Assembly (NCBI GenBank): GCA_038087015.1
Contig: JASBNA010000036.1
Coordinates: 62,001-126,000 of the forward strand
Length of the DNA: 64,000 nt
Direction: 5' to 3'
Origin: Cerrena zonata
Taxonomy: Eukaryota; Basidiomycota; Agaricomycetes; Polyporales; Cerrenaceae
Part shown: positions 13,265 to 24,353 of the stretch, one piece after another
Numbering within the stretch: the stretch's first letter is position 1
Layout of the letters: the number at the start of each line of letters is the position of its first letter
Made by a program: the position numbers and the translations under genes
The notes under the pieces: model-generated
What the model saw: only the letters and a program-made list of their open reading frames with translations
Told to the model about the DNA's origin: nothing
Database searches by the model: none

Positions 13265-14678
13265 CTACAAAGCTGACTTCTTTTGGTTTAACAACCACTC
13301 CACGCCCGCCTCGAAATCCTTGTCCGCCTTCTTTGCTATCGTCGTTTGTGGGAACATAAACTGCCCTCCATGAGGTAGACCCGGATAACTATCGCCCTAA
13401 GGGTGAGCAAAGTATTTTTGAACATATTCAAAACCAGACGTGACTTACAAATCTAACTTGGTTCTTACACCCGCCTGTTTGAGAATCTTTTCGTACAAAA
13501 GTCCCTCGTCCCTCAACGGGTCATGGCCCGCTACGACGAAGTAAGCGGGAGGGAGATCTTTATGACTCGGAGCCAGTATCAGAGAGAATAAAGGATCATT
13601 GGGGTCGGGGACCTTCAACAGCTCTATATTCAACGTCAGCTCTTCTATTGTTACATGATGAGGAAAAAGTCAACTTACCCAGACAATAGTCCAATTCCTT
13701 GCTCGTACAAAGTGGTGCGTCGGCGTTCTCTTCCATTGACTTTAACTCAGCCTTATACCTGTCGAAGGCTAGTTGATTAAACAGATCATCTCAATCTGAG
13801 GATCACTTACTCTTCTGGTACGGTAGCCTTAGAATGGAGTAGCCATGCGACGACCAAAATCTGTCCTGTTATGGGCGTTGTGGCAAAGAACGGGTCGTCC
13901 CGAGCGCGGAGCGCGACAGAAGCCGTCAAATTCCCTCCTGCGGAGATTCCGCCGACCATAAGTCCCAAAGAAGATGATGCATTGAGGGACGTCTGATTTC
14001 CTACTGCCTATTGTGAAATGCCATCACTTCGTATGCTCAGACTCAGAGTGATAGCCAAAGTGCTAACCCATTTCAATGCTGCATAACCATCATGTATACT
14101 GGTTGGATACGGAAACTCTGGAGCCATCCTAGTCACTTTTAATATATATTTACCGAAGGATCTATTGGAGAATTACTTACCTATACTCTACATTTACGAT
14201 GACCAACCCGTACTTAACACAAATTCTCCTCAAGAGATGATCATCGAAGTTGACTGAACCAAGGTAGTACCCTATCAAATGGATCACGTTAGGAGTCAAT
14301 CGTAAGCAACAATACTTATGATGGTACCTCCGCCATGATACCATACTAAAAGCGGGTATGGTCCCTTGGAACTATTCCCTGATGGCGTCGGAAATAAGCA
14401 ACGAACTGATATTTCTCCATTTTCTACAGGGATGGAACGGTCTTCAAGTCGATATTCGGACTCTAATACAATCCGGTCAGTTATTGAACTCATTTATGAA
14501 AGTGGATCGTACCGAGTGGAAGTTGGGCCTTTGTATTCTCCTGAACCGCAACGATTGCGTCCTCAAATTCTTTACGTGCTCGCTCGACGTTAGGTGTAGT
14601 ACTAGCAGGAGCTGGCATCATAGATATGAGTGCAGCAATCTCTTGATCGAGCTTCGGAAACTTGTCTGTTAAGCTCAT
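13265..14678 (-). CDS. Alpha/beta hydrolase (HSL-type esterase/lipase), paralogue A
   Basis: Eight exons (14678-14513, 14462-14328, 14271-14181, 14128-14068, 14007-13811, 13758-13679, 13623-13449, 13388-13265) encode 342 residues. The hormone-sensitive-lipase (alpha/beta hydrolase fold 3) signature is complete. The oxyanion loop HGGGY is split by intron 2. The nucleophile elbow is GISAGGN, the acid lies in GHDPLRDE, and the histidine in GLPHGG. It should hydrolyse small ester or lactone substrates in the cytosol; there is no signal peptide. The last acceptor is taken as GCGATAG because the earlier TTAG breaks the frame. It sits tail to tail with the 9.6-13.1 kb gene, and a close paralogue follows immediately upstream. 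Confidence 0.9.
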
Positions 14679-15197
14679 GACGGTGATCTGGTTGAATTAT
14701 AGTGGTAAAGGACAGGGGCTTGTGTGCTATTCTCCCCCTTTCAAACGCATCATATATACATGAGTAGCATGTGGCTATGACCCAGGTCAAACTTTGTACC
14801 TAAGCCAGTATACGCAATTCTCACAGGTGGAATAGATCTCGGGGTCTCGGGATATACTATACACTTCAATTTCGCAATAGGAAATGACTGTCAGCGCCTA
14901 CGATCAGCACGGGATGAGAGAAATGCGTTATGTCCTGTAAATAAATGATCGAGAGTCGCGAGCACGAAATACAATTAGTTGCATTTTCCTACCGTGAAGT
15001 AAGACTCGGATGGTCGAGGGAAGAGTTTTGAGAGACGAATGTCTTTCAGACCAAGCCATAACAATAACAAGATATGGTATAGCTTTCGCTTTGTCAGAGT
15101 ACAGATCGTACACTCCAAATATCTTACAAAAGCTGCTCGTATGAAAGTCAATTCCACAAATCTGGATAGACATTGGAGATAGGTCAGGGTTTACCAA
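14679..15197. other. Intergenic between the two hydrolases
   Basis: About 520 bp separating the tandem hydrolase genes. It holds the promoter of hydrolase A and the 3' end region of hydrolase B. No further gene was seen. Confidence 0.5.
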
Positions 15198-16551
15198 TTA
15201 TGACGAGAGTAACCATCGGATACCATCCTCCGTATCTGCATTGAATTTGATAGCACTCTTTATGGTCGGAAAGTATGCGTGACCTCCATGAGGCAGTCCT
15301 GGATAGCTACGGAAGAGAACCTCGGAATCAGAGCAGAGTCATCAATAATCCACTTACACGTGAATTTGTGTCTTGACACCAGCGTTCCGCAGGATCTTCT
15401 CATACAAGATACCTTCGTCACGGAGAGGATCTAGTCCACAAACTTGAATGTATGCCGGTGGAAGATTCGCATGACTTTCCGCTAAAAGAACAGAGATTCG
15501 CGGATCTTCAGGGGGGGCTTGTAGTATTTCTGAAGCAATGTTCACGAGGCATCTCTGAAAACAAGAATAATGCCAACTCACTCGCAAAGTATCTTACCGT
15601 ATCTGCATCAAGGAACGGGGCGTTTTTATTCTCCTCCATAGACAGAAGTTCAGAGCGATATCTGGCCATAACCACGTTTAGCCTGGGTCATTCGAAAATA
15701 CGGTCACTCACTGATCAACATTGGCATCGACGTGGACAGTTGGAGGAATAATGAGCAGCTGGCCGGTAAGTGGTCGATCTTTGAAGAATAAGTCGTCACG
15801 GGCCAGCAACGAGACAACAGCAGCAAAGTTTCCTCCAGCGGAGGCTCCGCCGACCATGAACCCCTTAGGAAGGGAGGCAGATAGTTTATTTGCATTTTCT
15901 GCTGCCTGGAATTTCCATTAGCTACAGAATATTGGGATAATTATGTACGGACCCATTTTAACCCAGCATATGCATCATTGAGATTAGTTGGGAATGTAAA
16001 TTCCGGAGTAAGCCTGAACGACACAACGTATTAGGAATGATTCCAACAACGGCTTGTGCATTCATTAGACGTACCTGTACTCAACGTTGAGAATAGAAAC
16101 ATTAACCTTGACCGAAAGGATCCTGAGGTAGTAATCATCCAGATCGATGTCTCCAAGGGCCCATCCTACAATTCATATGTGAGATCGTGTACAGCGCCGA
16201 TGTCAAAAGACGTTCGCTCACCTCCTCCGTGGAACCATACGAGCAGTGGAAGGTCCTCTCCACCCTTAGGTACGACACTGCGGGCCCTGATCTCGGCCCC
16301 TTCAACAGGTACTACATAATCTTGGACAGTATACTCTGACTCTGCGGTGAAACCCTGTGTATCACGACTGGAGTTGTAGAGAGAATGGGGCGAGATGGTT
16401 ACCATTTGGAAGGAGATATTTCCAATCCCTTCTGCATACCCGCTACAGCCATGGCATAAATGGCATTTTGATCTTCACTCCCTTTGGGGAGAGACGGCAT
16501 TTGGGCCAAAATGGCGGCGATCTCGGGGTCGAGGGAACTGGGAAGCGTCAT
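15198..16551 (-). CDS. Alpha/beta hydrolase (HSL-type), paralogue B
   Basis: Tandem paralogue of the hydrolase at 13.3-14.7 kb, with matching introns. Exons: 16551-16440, 16341-16222, 16165-16075, 16013-15953, 15905-15712, 15661-15598, 15554-15358, 15306-15198, giving about 315 residues. The oxyanion motif HGGGW, nucleophile GASAGGN, acid GLDPLRDE and histidine GLPHGG are all present, so the enzyme should be active as an esterase-type hydrolase. The first junction is uncertain. The coding-like stretch after the chosen GTATGC donor would extend the protein by about ten residues, but it ends in a stop. The only phase-compatible solution removes 98 bp, longer than the ~50 bp seen in paralogue A. 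A small indel in exon 1 is the alternative. Confidence 0.8.
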
Positions 16552-17294
16552 CTTCAAGAGAAGGGTGAGGATAAAGGAGGCGGGTAGTAAGTGAAGGAGT
16601 CTGAACAGAGAATATGGAGTAGTGATGCCATTGATGAAGGGTCCCAGCGCGCGAGAATGCATACGTCAAGGGCGAGGTCATCTGTTGGAAGTAGTTCGGT
16701 AACAGTGACGCTGTCATTTAGGCAGGATGTCTGCTGACTGCCTGACTTACGGCGCTGCGCAGAGGTTGGTCAGTCTCCCCTAACACTAGCTAGGATTTGA
16801 ATAGCGTTGAAGCAAGATCGGCGTTACATCTTTATGCCAGTGACAGCCAACTGTGGGCAGATTGCAAGGTATGGGAACCGAGTCAGCTATCATAGTCATA
16901 CCAATATCGTAATAGGAGGAAGCTTATCAACGTGAGACATGTTTCCCTTTTAATTATCGGAACATGCCAGTAGGGCCCCATGAATCCACCCCGTCTCCTT
17001 GGTGGATTGGGATCGAACGCGAGCAATTACGCACCGAGTGATGCATGGGCTGAATCTCAGTACAATATTAAAACCAAATTATCCACGTACACGCCGGAGC
17101 TTCCTTCTCGCGCCATATCCTAACTTCGCTCATTCTTTGCTCGTAGCTGGATGCGTTAGAAAATCTATCACAATCGGGGACAGTCCATAGATCATCTGTT
17201 CAAAGATGGGTCGTCATTGCACAGAACTCTGTCACCGGAACGACAAACAACGACACATGTGTTTCGGGGATAGGAACATACAAACGAGAGCCAG
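16552..17294. other. Intergenic
   Basis: Contains the upstream region of hydrolase B and the 3' flank of the histidine-phosphatase pseudogene. Short frames here lack splice support. Confidence 0.4.
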
Positions 17295-18171
17295 TTATGA
17301 AAAAGAGCGAGCAGACTTGACAACTACAGGGATCATCCCTAATAGAGGATATTGATTAGCGAGAATAATCGTGTATACAAATAGAGCGACATACCCCCAG
17401 TAGGCAGAGAAAAGTCAGGTGGCCGACAGCGGTAAGGAAGCCGTTGATGAAACCACTGTGGGCAGTAATTGATATATCTAGAGAAGCGTGTCAGAATTAG
17501 CATCGAATGTTCCTTCCCCATACTTACAGGTGTCTGATCTCTGGAAGGCCTTGTCGAGAATAGTCAAAGCACGCTCAACAACATGTTCGTTTGTTTCACG
17601 AACGTCGGCTTCCCAAAGAGGATCGTGTTCAGGGAAAGGAGCTTCGAAGGTGTATGTTGGATGAGGGTACAGGTGAACAAGAGTGGATCTGTCGGAACGT
17701 TTGTCGCAGGTGTGAACACCGTACATTCGTATATTCATAGTCGAGAACTGGCTTCTCGCCCTCGGGACTTTCCGCGAAAGTAATCTTCCAGGTATCCAAA
17801 GCCCTTCTCAAGAGACTGGAAAGAAACACGGTAGGGAGTGGGACACCATGCGCAACTTCCGTCTTCCAGGCCGTACGAGCATCCGCCGCTTGGGTCTCCC
17901 CTGTCGGGGTGAGCAGGGCGTCAGGACCCCAGGTGATGTTTCCATCACCATCGAGTTTGGACCAGTAGCTATATTTCTAGAGAGCATTATTCAATTTGAA
18001 AGAGGACACTGGAAAGGTACGCGCTCGTTCCATGCAGGAGTACCATACTTGGCCTCCGCAACGTTGTCTATATACGTGAATGATGAGGTCCCGAATTTCA
18101 TAAAGAAAGTAATTATGGGGCGTACGAAATCCTTCTCCGTGTCTACTTAGGAAGAAAACCTTAAGGGCCAC
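17295..18171 (-). pseudogene. Histidine phosphatase (phosphoglycerate-mutase family) pseudogene
   Basis: The minus strand retains most of a fungal PGAM-superfamily protein in exon order. It has the catalytic LSRHGEG near 18135, a D-alanine/T-rich middle (TWGPDALLTPTGE), SSLLRRALDTW, GVHTCDKRSDRS, the acidic FPEHDPLWEADVRE and the second histidine loop ITAHSGF. Two frame breaks are visible. One follows VLDYE at about 17738, where bases are missing before YGVHTC. The other lies near 17420, where one base is lost before LPTGG. The 5' end has no start codon and abuts the left border of duplication copy 2 at about 18172. The gene was therefore truncated by that rearrangement and then decayed. Confidence 0.8.
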
Positions 18172-21100
18172 AAACCTTCTAACATAGCTTCAAGCATCCT
18201 TTCTAGGGTAGAGTACCGATATCAATCGCACTTTTGCTATTTTGAAATCCCCGGAGCGAGTCCAGAGGTCGTCAAGGCCAATCCCGCCAAACGCCACGTT
18301 TTCCACACAGAACTGGTCTAAGCGATTTTGCCAAGCATATGCCATTAGCTGCAAGAGATAGCAAGATGAGAGGGTTTGTCCGTACGAACCTTAGTTAATC
18401 CTATAGAATGACGGTTGATTGGGAACCGGAATGAAGAAAGGGAAGGTCGGAAAGGGAAGGTCGGGACGAGAGGAGCGTCCCCAAGTCTTCTGCACCACGA
18501 TTTGTGAAATGCCACAAAATACAGGTTCCGAATAAGAAGATTCATTCAAAGGGAGCAAGGCAGAACGTAAAGCACCAGCAACGTTTCAGGCAAGATTACC
18601 GCATTGAGCATAAGACGATCTGGACTGGGAAGAACGAGGTGTGCGGCCTTTAGGAATCATGCTAGTGAGATAAAGGGCTTCTCAGGGGCGCCGGGACACG
18701 GAAAGTCTGAGCTGAATACCGCAGCCCCGGGCTACTTAGAGTTAGACGGATCGAGTGAGGAAACAATCAGGAGATCGAGCCGAAAGTATGGAGGATCGGG
18801 GCGAGGGTAAATTAGGCATGTGAACTGAAAGTCAATGTTAAGATAGTCAGTGTGTTTGAGAGCATAGACAGCGGTCGGTTGCAGAGGTCATCACGAAGGT
18901 AACATTGGGTGTAACACAGTGAAACTTAAAGCAATGATCGAACCAAAAATGGCCTTCATCTTCGTTGTTCCAGGCTTTGCGAATTCGGGAAGCGTGAATT
19001 ACCATTTGGACGTCATAAAAATGTCATAGTCAAGGTCGAACGAGACCTAGACAGATAGGAAGGAAGGTTCATCATGAAGGCACAGAACACTTGGAGACGG
19101 CGTAGACTAGTGGAGAAGGCTGGTCGCAGGTAAGGTTCATCGCCTCTAACACCACCGGACAACTTGCGTGATGCGTGGAAGAAGGGGATGTTGCAGGTGA
19201 ATGCAATGCAACTTTATCGATACTAAATAGTAGCTGCGAGATCGAATCGCTTCTGCTTCGGTACGAACTTGAAAAGAACGCACCATTTCTATTTATACAA
19301 TCTCCCCTCGCTTTAGATTGCTAGTCAGGCGTGTTACGCACGCAGTCTGAATCACCTTGACGAGTAGATTCTAAAGCACTAAGATTTGGGGGTAAGTGTT
19401 AGCAAAAGATCATCTGAGCCCTTCAAGCATAACGATATCATGTGCCTTATCCACTAGACCCCATCGTCTCATCCCTACAGGTGCGACTTCCTCATCTATA
19501 TTTCACGACGCAGGATACCTCGACACCTGATGCTCGCCAACCCAGTCAAAGCCAATCAACATCGCCTTGCCTCCCAGATTCACTGAAATAGAATAATCTG
19601 TAATCGCAGGTCACCGAAAACCAGATTCTTGCTGTGTAACAGTTCGATGGCCTCTTTGATGTCGCTGTAGCTATCCTCAGCCTGGAAAGAAGTCCTGAAT
19701 CGAGGTTGATTGTCAATGTACTCCATGACCACCATAGACATCGCACCGACAAGAGGAGCAAAGAAGTGCAGCTTGGGAACAAGGCCGTGTTTTGTGAACA
19801 GTTTGTGTGCGTCGACGTGGTATTTTGCTGTGAATTTGACAACGACAGCAATCTCATCCCCAGGGCCATCTCTAGCCATCCCTGCACGATATACTGAATG
19901 TGGACGTCTATCATCAATAGCATCTGTACGTCCCGAACAAAGGCTCACAAATTCTCCGTTAAGCAGCAGCTTACCAAGATACATCAGTTTGGGAGATGGA
20001 TGTCTTCGTCGATAGGCATTGGGTCTAGGAACAGATGTTGAACAGTGGGAGCAAGCTTCTCATTGTCCGTCTTGATTGCGCTGTAGAATTCAATAAGCTC
20101 AGTCACCGCTATAGACACTGCCGTGAAGATACGGCAGACACGCAGAACAGTATCCGACTGCCAAGCATCAAGATATAGTTCTTAAGAGACCAGTTTGTCA
20201 ACGTATACGCTGTCGGTGTAGAGCCGATGAAGAAGTCAAGTCGGGTGCCCGTTATTCCAACGAGGATGACGGGACAGTTGGAACGCTCGATGACTGACGA
20301 ATACTGAGAACGAATGAGCACCATCCAGAAGGGGAGGAAGGAAAGGACCGACATCCATCTGGGCTAGGATCTTCCCGTAGTTCAACATGGCTCCGAGCGA
20401 GGCAATGCCGCTAATTCCGTCTTCGTTCTGTATCTCTGAGACGAGGCAAACGGACTGGTTGACCCGCCAAATGAGATTCCAAGTTGTGTTTCCTTCTAAA
20501 TCACACGCCCCTTCGCGTTGTCTTGGGTTTCCGATAACAGTTTTGATGCAGTCTTTGAGAGCTCTTTGTCGCATGCCCTTGTAGCCATAAACGGCGCAGG
20601 CAAAGTCAAGGAGTTCATGGCATGTTTCGAGTGTCTCATATTGGGGTTCAACTTCTTCAAGGTGTTCCAGCTCGTGTCTTAATCGGGCAAGGACAGAGTT
20701 GAATATCGAGACGGGTGGACTATAATTTCAGGGAGGATGATGGATGTGAATTCCGCGATGAGTGATGCATTTTTGAATCTCTTCAGCGGACTTGATGTCT
20801 TCTTATGGGTTTCCGAGGTTGCCAATGGCCGCAGCCAGCGCCTTTTGTTCTAAACGTAACATACAATTGAGTGTAGGGCGTCGGCCTGTCATTCAATTTA
20901 CCCACCCTGATGTATATGCAGAGGATGCCCTGAAGGGATAATGTGGATCGCCCCAGCTATCACTAGCACTGAAGTTTCTTTAAATCAATAAAGTAGATGG
21001 GTGCAAAAGCAACGTACTAGATGGAGTAGCCGCAATGATGTCTATCCTACCTTTCCCCCTGAAGTTGGGAGGACGCCGAGGAAGATATTCCACAGCCTCA

Positions 21101-21340
21101 TCGACAGCTTGCATTGTGTCTTGCCCGACGGATTGAGAGCGGAGCTATGCCAAAATGGTATTAAAACGCCCCTGTACTTGCTGAATCTTCCAATACTGTT
21201 GAAGTGGTAAATGCAGTTATACGGCATGAAAGAGTGTACACTGACCTTGAGCAAATAAATTTCCTGGTCCACTAAGTGAGAATTAACGTCCCGAATATTA
21301 CGAAGGTTTCGTAACTTTTGAACTTCTGCATTCTTCGAAA
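18172..21340. repeat. Segmental duplication, copy 2
   Basis: Direct repeat of 6640-9260, longer because it retains about 160 bp around 19310-19490 and about 500 bp around 20300-20800 that copy 1 lacks. The left border falls at a sequence that in copy 1 continues as a GTGAGT donor-like site. Here it joins directly to the truncated histidine-phosphatase gene. The part 18172-19300 contains weak coding-like traces on the minus strand (for example YALKHTDYL near 18870) shared by both copies, probably a second dead gene downstream of the kinase. Confidence 0.75.
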
Positions 21341-21431
21341 GGTAAACTTGAAAAGGGCCAGACGCGCAATCGTAAGGTATATACTCGGTATATCGATAAC
21401 GAGTGTGCGAAGGATCACTGTACTGTGGCAT
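19410..21431 (-). pseudogene. Crinkler-like kinase-fold pseudogene, copy 2
   Basis: Best preserved copy. The putative first exon (21431-21243) leads by a GTCAGT donor to an exon reading YWKIQQVQ, then an in-frame TAG, then AVDEAVEYLPRRPPN. Further in, WRVNQSVCLVSEIQ is seen near 20460. The kinase core at 19900-19620 has VVVKF, AHKLFTKHGLVPKLHFF, MVVMEYID, the helix DIKEAIELLHSKNLVFGDLRL (HRD-loop equivalent GDLRL) and, after a frame break, GGKAMLIGFDWVG (DFG-equivalent DWVG). It ends with HDIVMLEGL at 19410. The kinase-fold layout matches crinkler-type kinases of basidiomycetes. The internal stop and frameshift argue for a pseudogene. Confidence 0.65.
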
Positions 21432-21690
21432 TGTCGACCAATGGGTATGATAACGGCACAGACTGAATATTGTTACTGTAGTATTTGACCTGTTGAATTG
21501 GCGAGATTACTGAGGTGTAAAGAAGATTCAAATGGAGGATTGCAGGAAACGAGAACTATCAATATATCATATCTAATGAGTACTTGTGCCGGTTAGGTTG
21601 TCCAATATAAGATGCTTCATTGATATGTGACTTACTCATATCTAACGTAAGGTCTTAAGCTCAAAACGTTGGAGGCAACGAGGTGTCTGT

Positions 21691-21752
21691 CCAATGTCAC
21701 GTCACCACGTCACCACATGTGACGTTATGTGACGAGAATTCTAGAGTGTTCC
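21691..21752 (+). promoter_or_regulatory. HSP60 promoter: CCAAT, four CGTCA/TGACG boxes and a heat-shock element
   Basis: A CCAAT box lies at 21691. CGTCA occurs at 21700-21704 and 21708-21712, and TGACG at 21720-21724 and 21730-21734, forming an inverted cluster of ATF/CREB-type half sites. Directly after it, 21738-21752 reads ATTCT AGAGT GTTCC, a close match to three alternating heat-shock-factor pentamers (nTTCn nGAAn nTTCn). This sits 115 bp before the HSP60 ATG, fitting stress-induced transcription. Confidence 0.6.
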
Positions 21753-21866
21753 GCGGACTCGAAAGTGATAAATTTCGGACGCGGATTGGTTTGCTCGTCA
21801 CCACCTTTTCTCTCTTCGTCAACGTTCTCCACGTTCTCGACGACCTCCCTCCCTCCATTCACGACC

Positions 21867-23807
21867 ATGCATCACATTACGAACACTTCCTCTCGCGCTC
21901 TCCGTCGCGCTGCCGCCAAGGCCAAGCAACCTTTGCTTGCCCGCGGTGCGCACAAGGAAGTCAAGTTTTCGAATGATGGACGAGCAAGCATCCTTAAGGG
22001 TGTCGACATCCTCGCTGATGCCGTCAGTGTCACTCTCGGTCCTAAAGGTAAGCTTTTGTTCAGTTCATTTGGTCGAAATGGCTGATGACGTTGCGTCGCA
22101 GGCCGAAACGTGATCATTGAGCAGTCGTTTGGTGGTCCCAAGATTACCAAGGGTAAGTAACTTGCGCCCCGAATATCTGCACAAACTAACGAGGCATCAC
22201 AGACGGTGTCACTGTTGCAAAGTCTATCACCCTCAAGGACAAGTTTGAGAATCTCGGTGCTCGGTAAGCAGCTATTTTGGCTGAAGCAAGCGTCATTCTG
22301 ATGCACTCCCCATAAAGTCTTGTTCAGGATGTTGCTTCAAAAACTAACGAGATTGCTGGTGACGGTACTACCACCGCAACTGTTCTCGCCCGTGCTATCT
22401 ACTCCGAAGGTGTCAAGAATGTCGCAGCTGGTTGCAATCCCATGGACCTCCGACGAGGCTCCCAAGCCGCTGTTGACCGAGTCGTCGAGTTCCTTTCCTC
22501 ACACGCGAAAACTGTCACCACTACCGCCGAGATTGCGCAGGTGGCCACTATCTCCGCTAACGGTGACACTCACGTTGGTAACCTCATTGCCCAAGGCTAT
22601 GGAGAAGGTTGGCAAAGAGGGTGTGATTACCGTCAAGGAGGGACGAACCATGGAGGATGAGATTGAGATCACCGAGGGTATGCGATTCGACCGTGGCTTC
22701 ATCTCGCCATACTTCGTTACGGATCCCAAGAACCAGAAGGTCGAGTTCGAGAAGCCCCTCGTCCTTCTCAGCGAAAAGAAGATTTCACTCCTTGCTGATA
22801 TTCTTCCAGCACTCGAGCACGCTGCTCAGTCCCGTCGTCCTCTAGTCATTGTCGCTGAGGATATTGACGGTGAGGCTCTTGCTGCATGTATTGTCAACAA
22901 GATTCGTGGACAGCTCCAAGTGTGTGCCGTCAAGGCTCCTGGCTTCGGTGACAACCGTAAGTCGACTCTCGGCGATATCGCAATCCTTACTGGCGGTACC
23001 GTCTTCACCGATGAGATCGACATCAAGCTCCAAGACCTCACCCCTGATCTGCTCGGTTCGACTGGTGCCATTACTATTACCAAGGAGGACACCATTATCC
23101 TCAACGGCGATGGTTCAAAGGACGGCATCCAGGCCCGTTGTGAGCAAATCCGCTCCCTCATTAACGACAAGACCACCAGCGAGTTTGATCGCACCAAGCT
23201 TCAAGAACGTCTTGCCAAGCTTAGCGGCGGTGTCGCTGTCATCAAGGTTGGCGGTAGCTCGGAGGTTGAAGTCGGTGAGAAGAAGGATCGTTATGATGAT
23301 GCTCTTAACGCTACCCGCGCCGCCGTTGAGGAGGGTATCCTTCCCGGAGGTGGTGTCGCTCTCTTGAAGGCATCCCTTGCGTTGTCCTCCAACGCTCCCG
23401 GCTCTAGCAACAAGGCCTCGAACCCTGATGTTAAGCCTATCCCTACGGCTAACTTCGACCAGGACCTTGGTGTCAACATCATCAAGCGTGCTCTCACTTA
23501 CCCTTCGCGAACCATCCTCAAGAACGCTGGTGAAGAAGCCTCTGTTATCGTTGGCACCCTCCAGTCGCAGTATGGTACTCCTGACAAGTTTGCCTGGGGA
23601 TATGATGCAAGCAAGGGCGAGTATGTCGACATGATCAAGGCTGGTATCGTTGACCCCTTGAAGGTCGTCAAGACTGCCCTTGTTGATGCTGCTGGTGTTG
23701 CCAGTTTGTTGACCACAAGCGAGGCATGTGTTGTTGACGCCCCCGAAGAGAACAAGGCTGCTCCTCCCATGGGTGGTATGGGTGGCATGGGCGGTATGGG
23801 CTTCTAA
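21867..23807 (+). CDS. HSP60: Mitochondrial chaperonin HSP60, with one apparent frameshifting base
   Basis: Group I chaperonin, homologue of GroEL, which folds imported matrix proteins as a double heptameric ring. Exons: 21867-22047, 22102-22152, 22203-22263 and 22318-23807. The first ~35 residues are Arg/Ala/Ser-rich without acidic residues, a mitochondrial presequence. GroEL hallmarks follow: VTLGPKGRNV, the ATP-binding [21 protein letters not shown], the hinge signature [15 protein letters not shown] and a C-terminal GGM repeat. At 22595-22596 one G too many (CCCAAGGCTATGG) switches frame between NLIAQ and AMEKVGKEG; removing it restores 593 residues. No intron can explain it. Because HSP60 is essential, a sequencing or assembly error is the simplest reading. 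Confidence 0.93.
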
Positions 23808-24353
23808 GCGTAATGCTCTGAAGCTAGTTCAGTTCAAAAGTACTATCCAAAATACCTCTTAGTTGGGACTCGTTTTACCGCTCTCGTCGTTACACCCTTC
23901 TCCGTTGCATGATTGTTTTCACATACTCACGTTTGCTCACTGCTCATTGGTCTTCACACACTCACGTTTCTTAACACGTATCTATACAATAGTACATCCA
24001 CTCATATTAGTTCCTATTGCTTTACCACCTTGCAATGCATATCACCCCCGCTCATCTGTATCCCCTGAACCAATAGTGTGCGATTTATTGAATTCAGTCC
24101 GAAACAAAGCTAGGGCGCCAAAGGACTAATAGCCACGCCCGAGCCCGATTGTGATCGATAGACGATTGGCTGAAACCTTTATTCATTTACACGATGGCAC
24201 CATTCAGATATTCACTCTCTGTTACACTTTCAATCGTGGGGGGGTCGCTTCATTTACAATCGACATAAATACCACACACGTAACGTATGTTCTAGCATCA
24301 CAAACACTACCTTCCCTTACATTCTCTCTAGAAACTAGATACCTATATCCGCC
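23808..24353. other. Intergenic, HSP60 3' flank and ERG20 promoter
   Basis: No gene was seen. Pyrimidine-rich stretches precede the next ATG. Confidence 0.5.

Noticed and set aside
19430..19490. tRNA-like stretch (GGGGTCTAGTGGATAAGGCAC) on the minus strand
   Set aside because: No matching acceptor, anticodon or T arm could be folded. In one frame the sequence reads as the C-terminal part of the crinkler-like kinase (RRWGLVDKAHDIVMLEGL).
22826..23788. Minus-strand frames of 96-123 codons over HSP60
   Set aside because: Antisense shadows of the conserved chaperonin exon.
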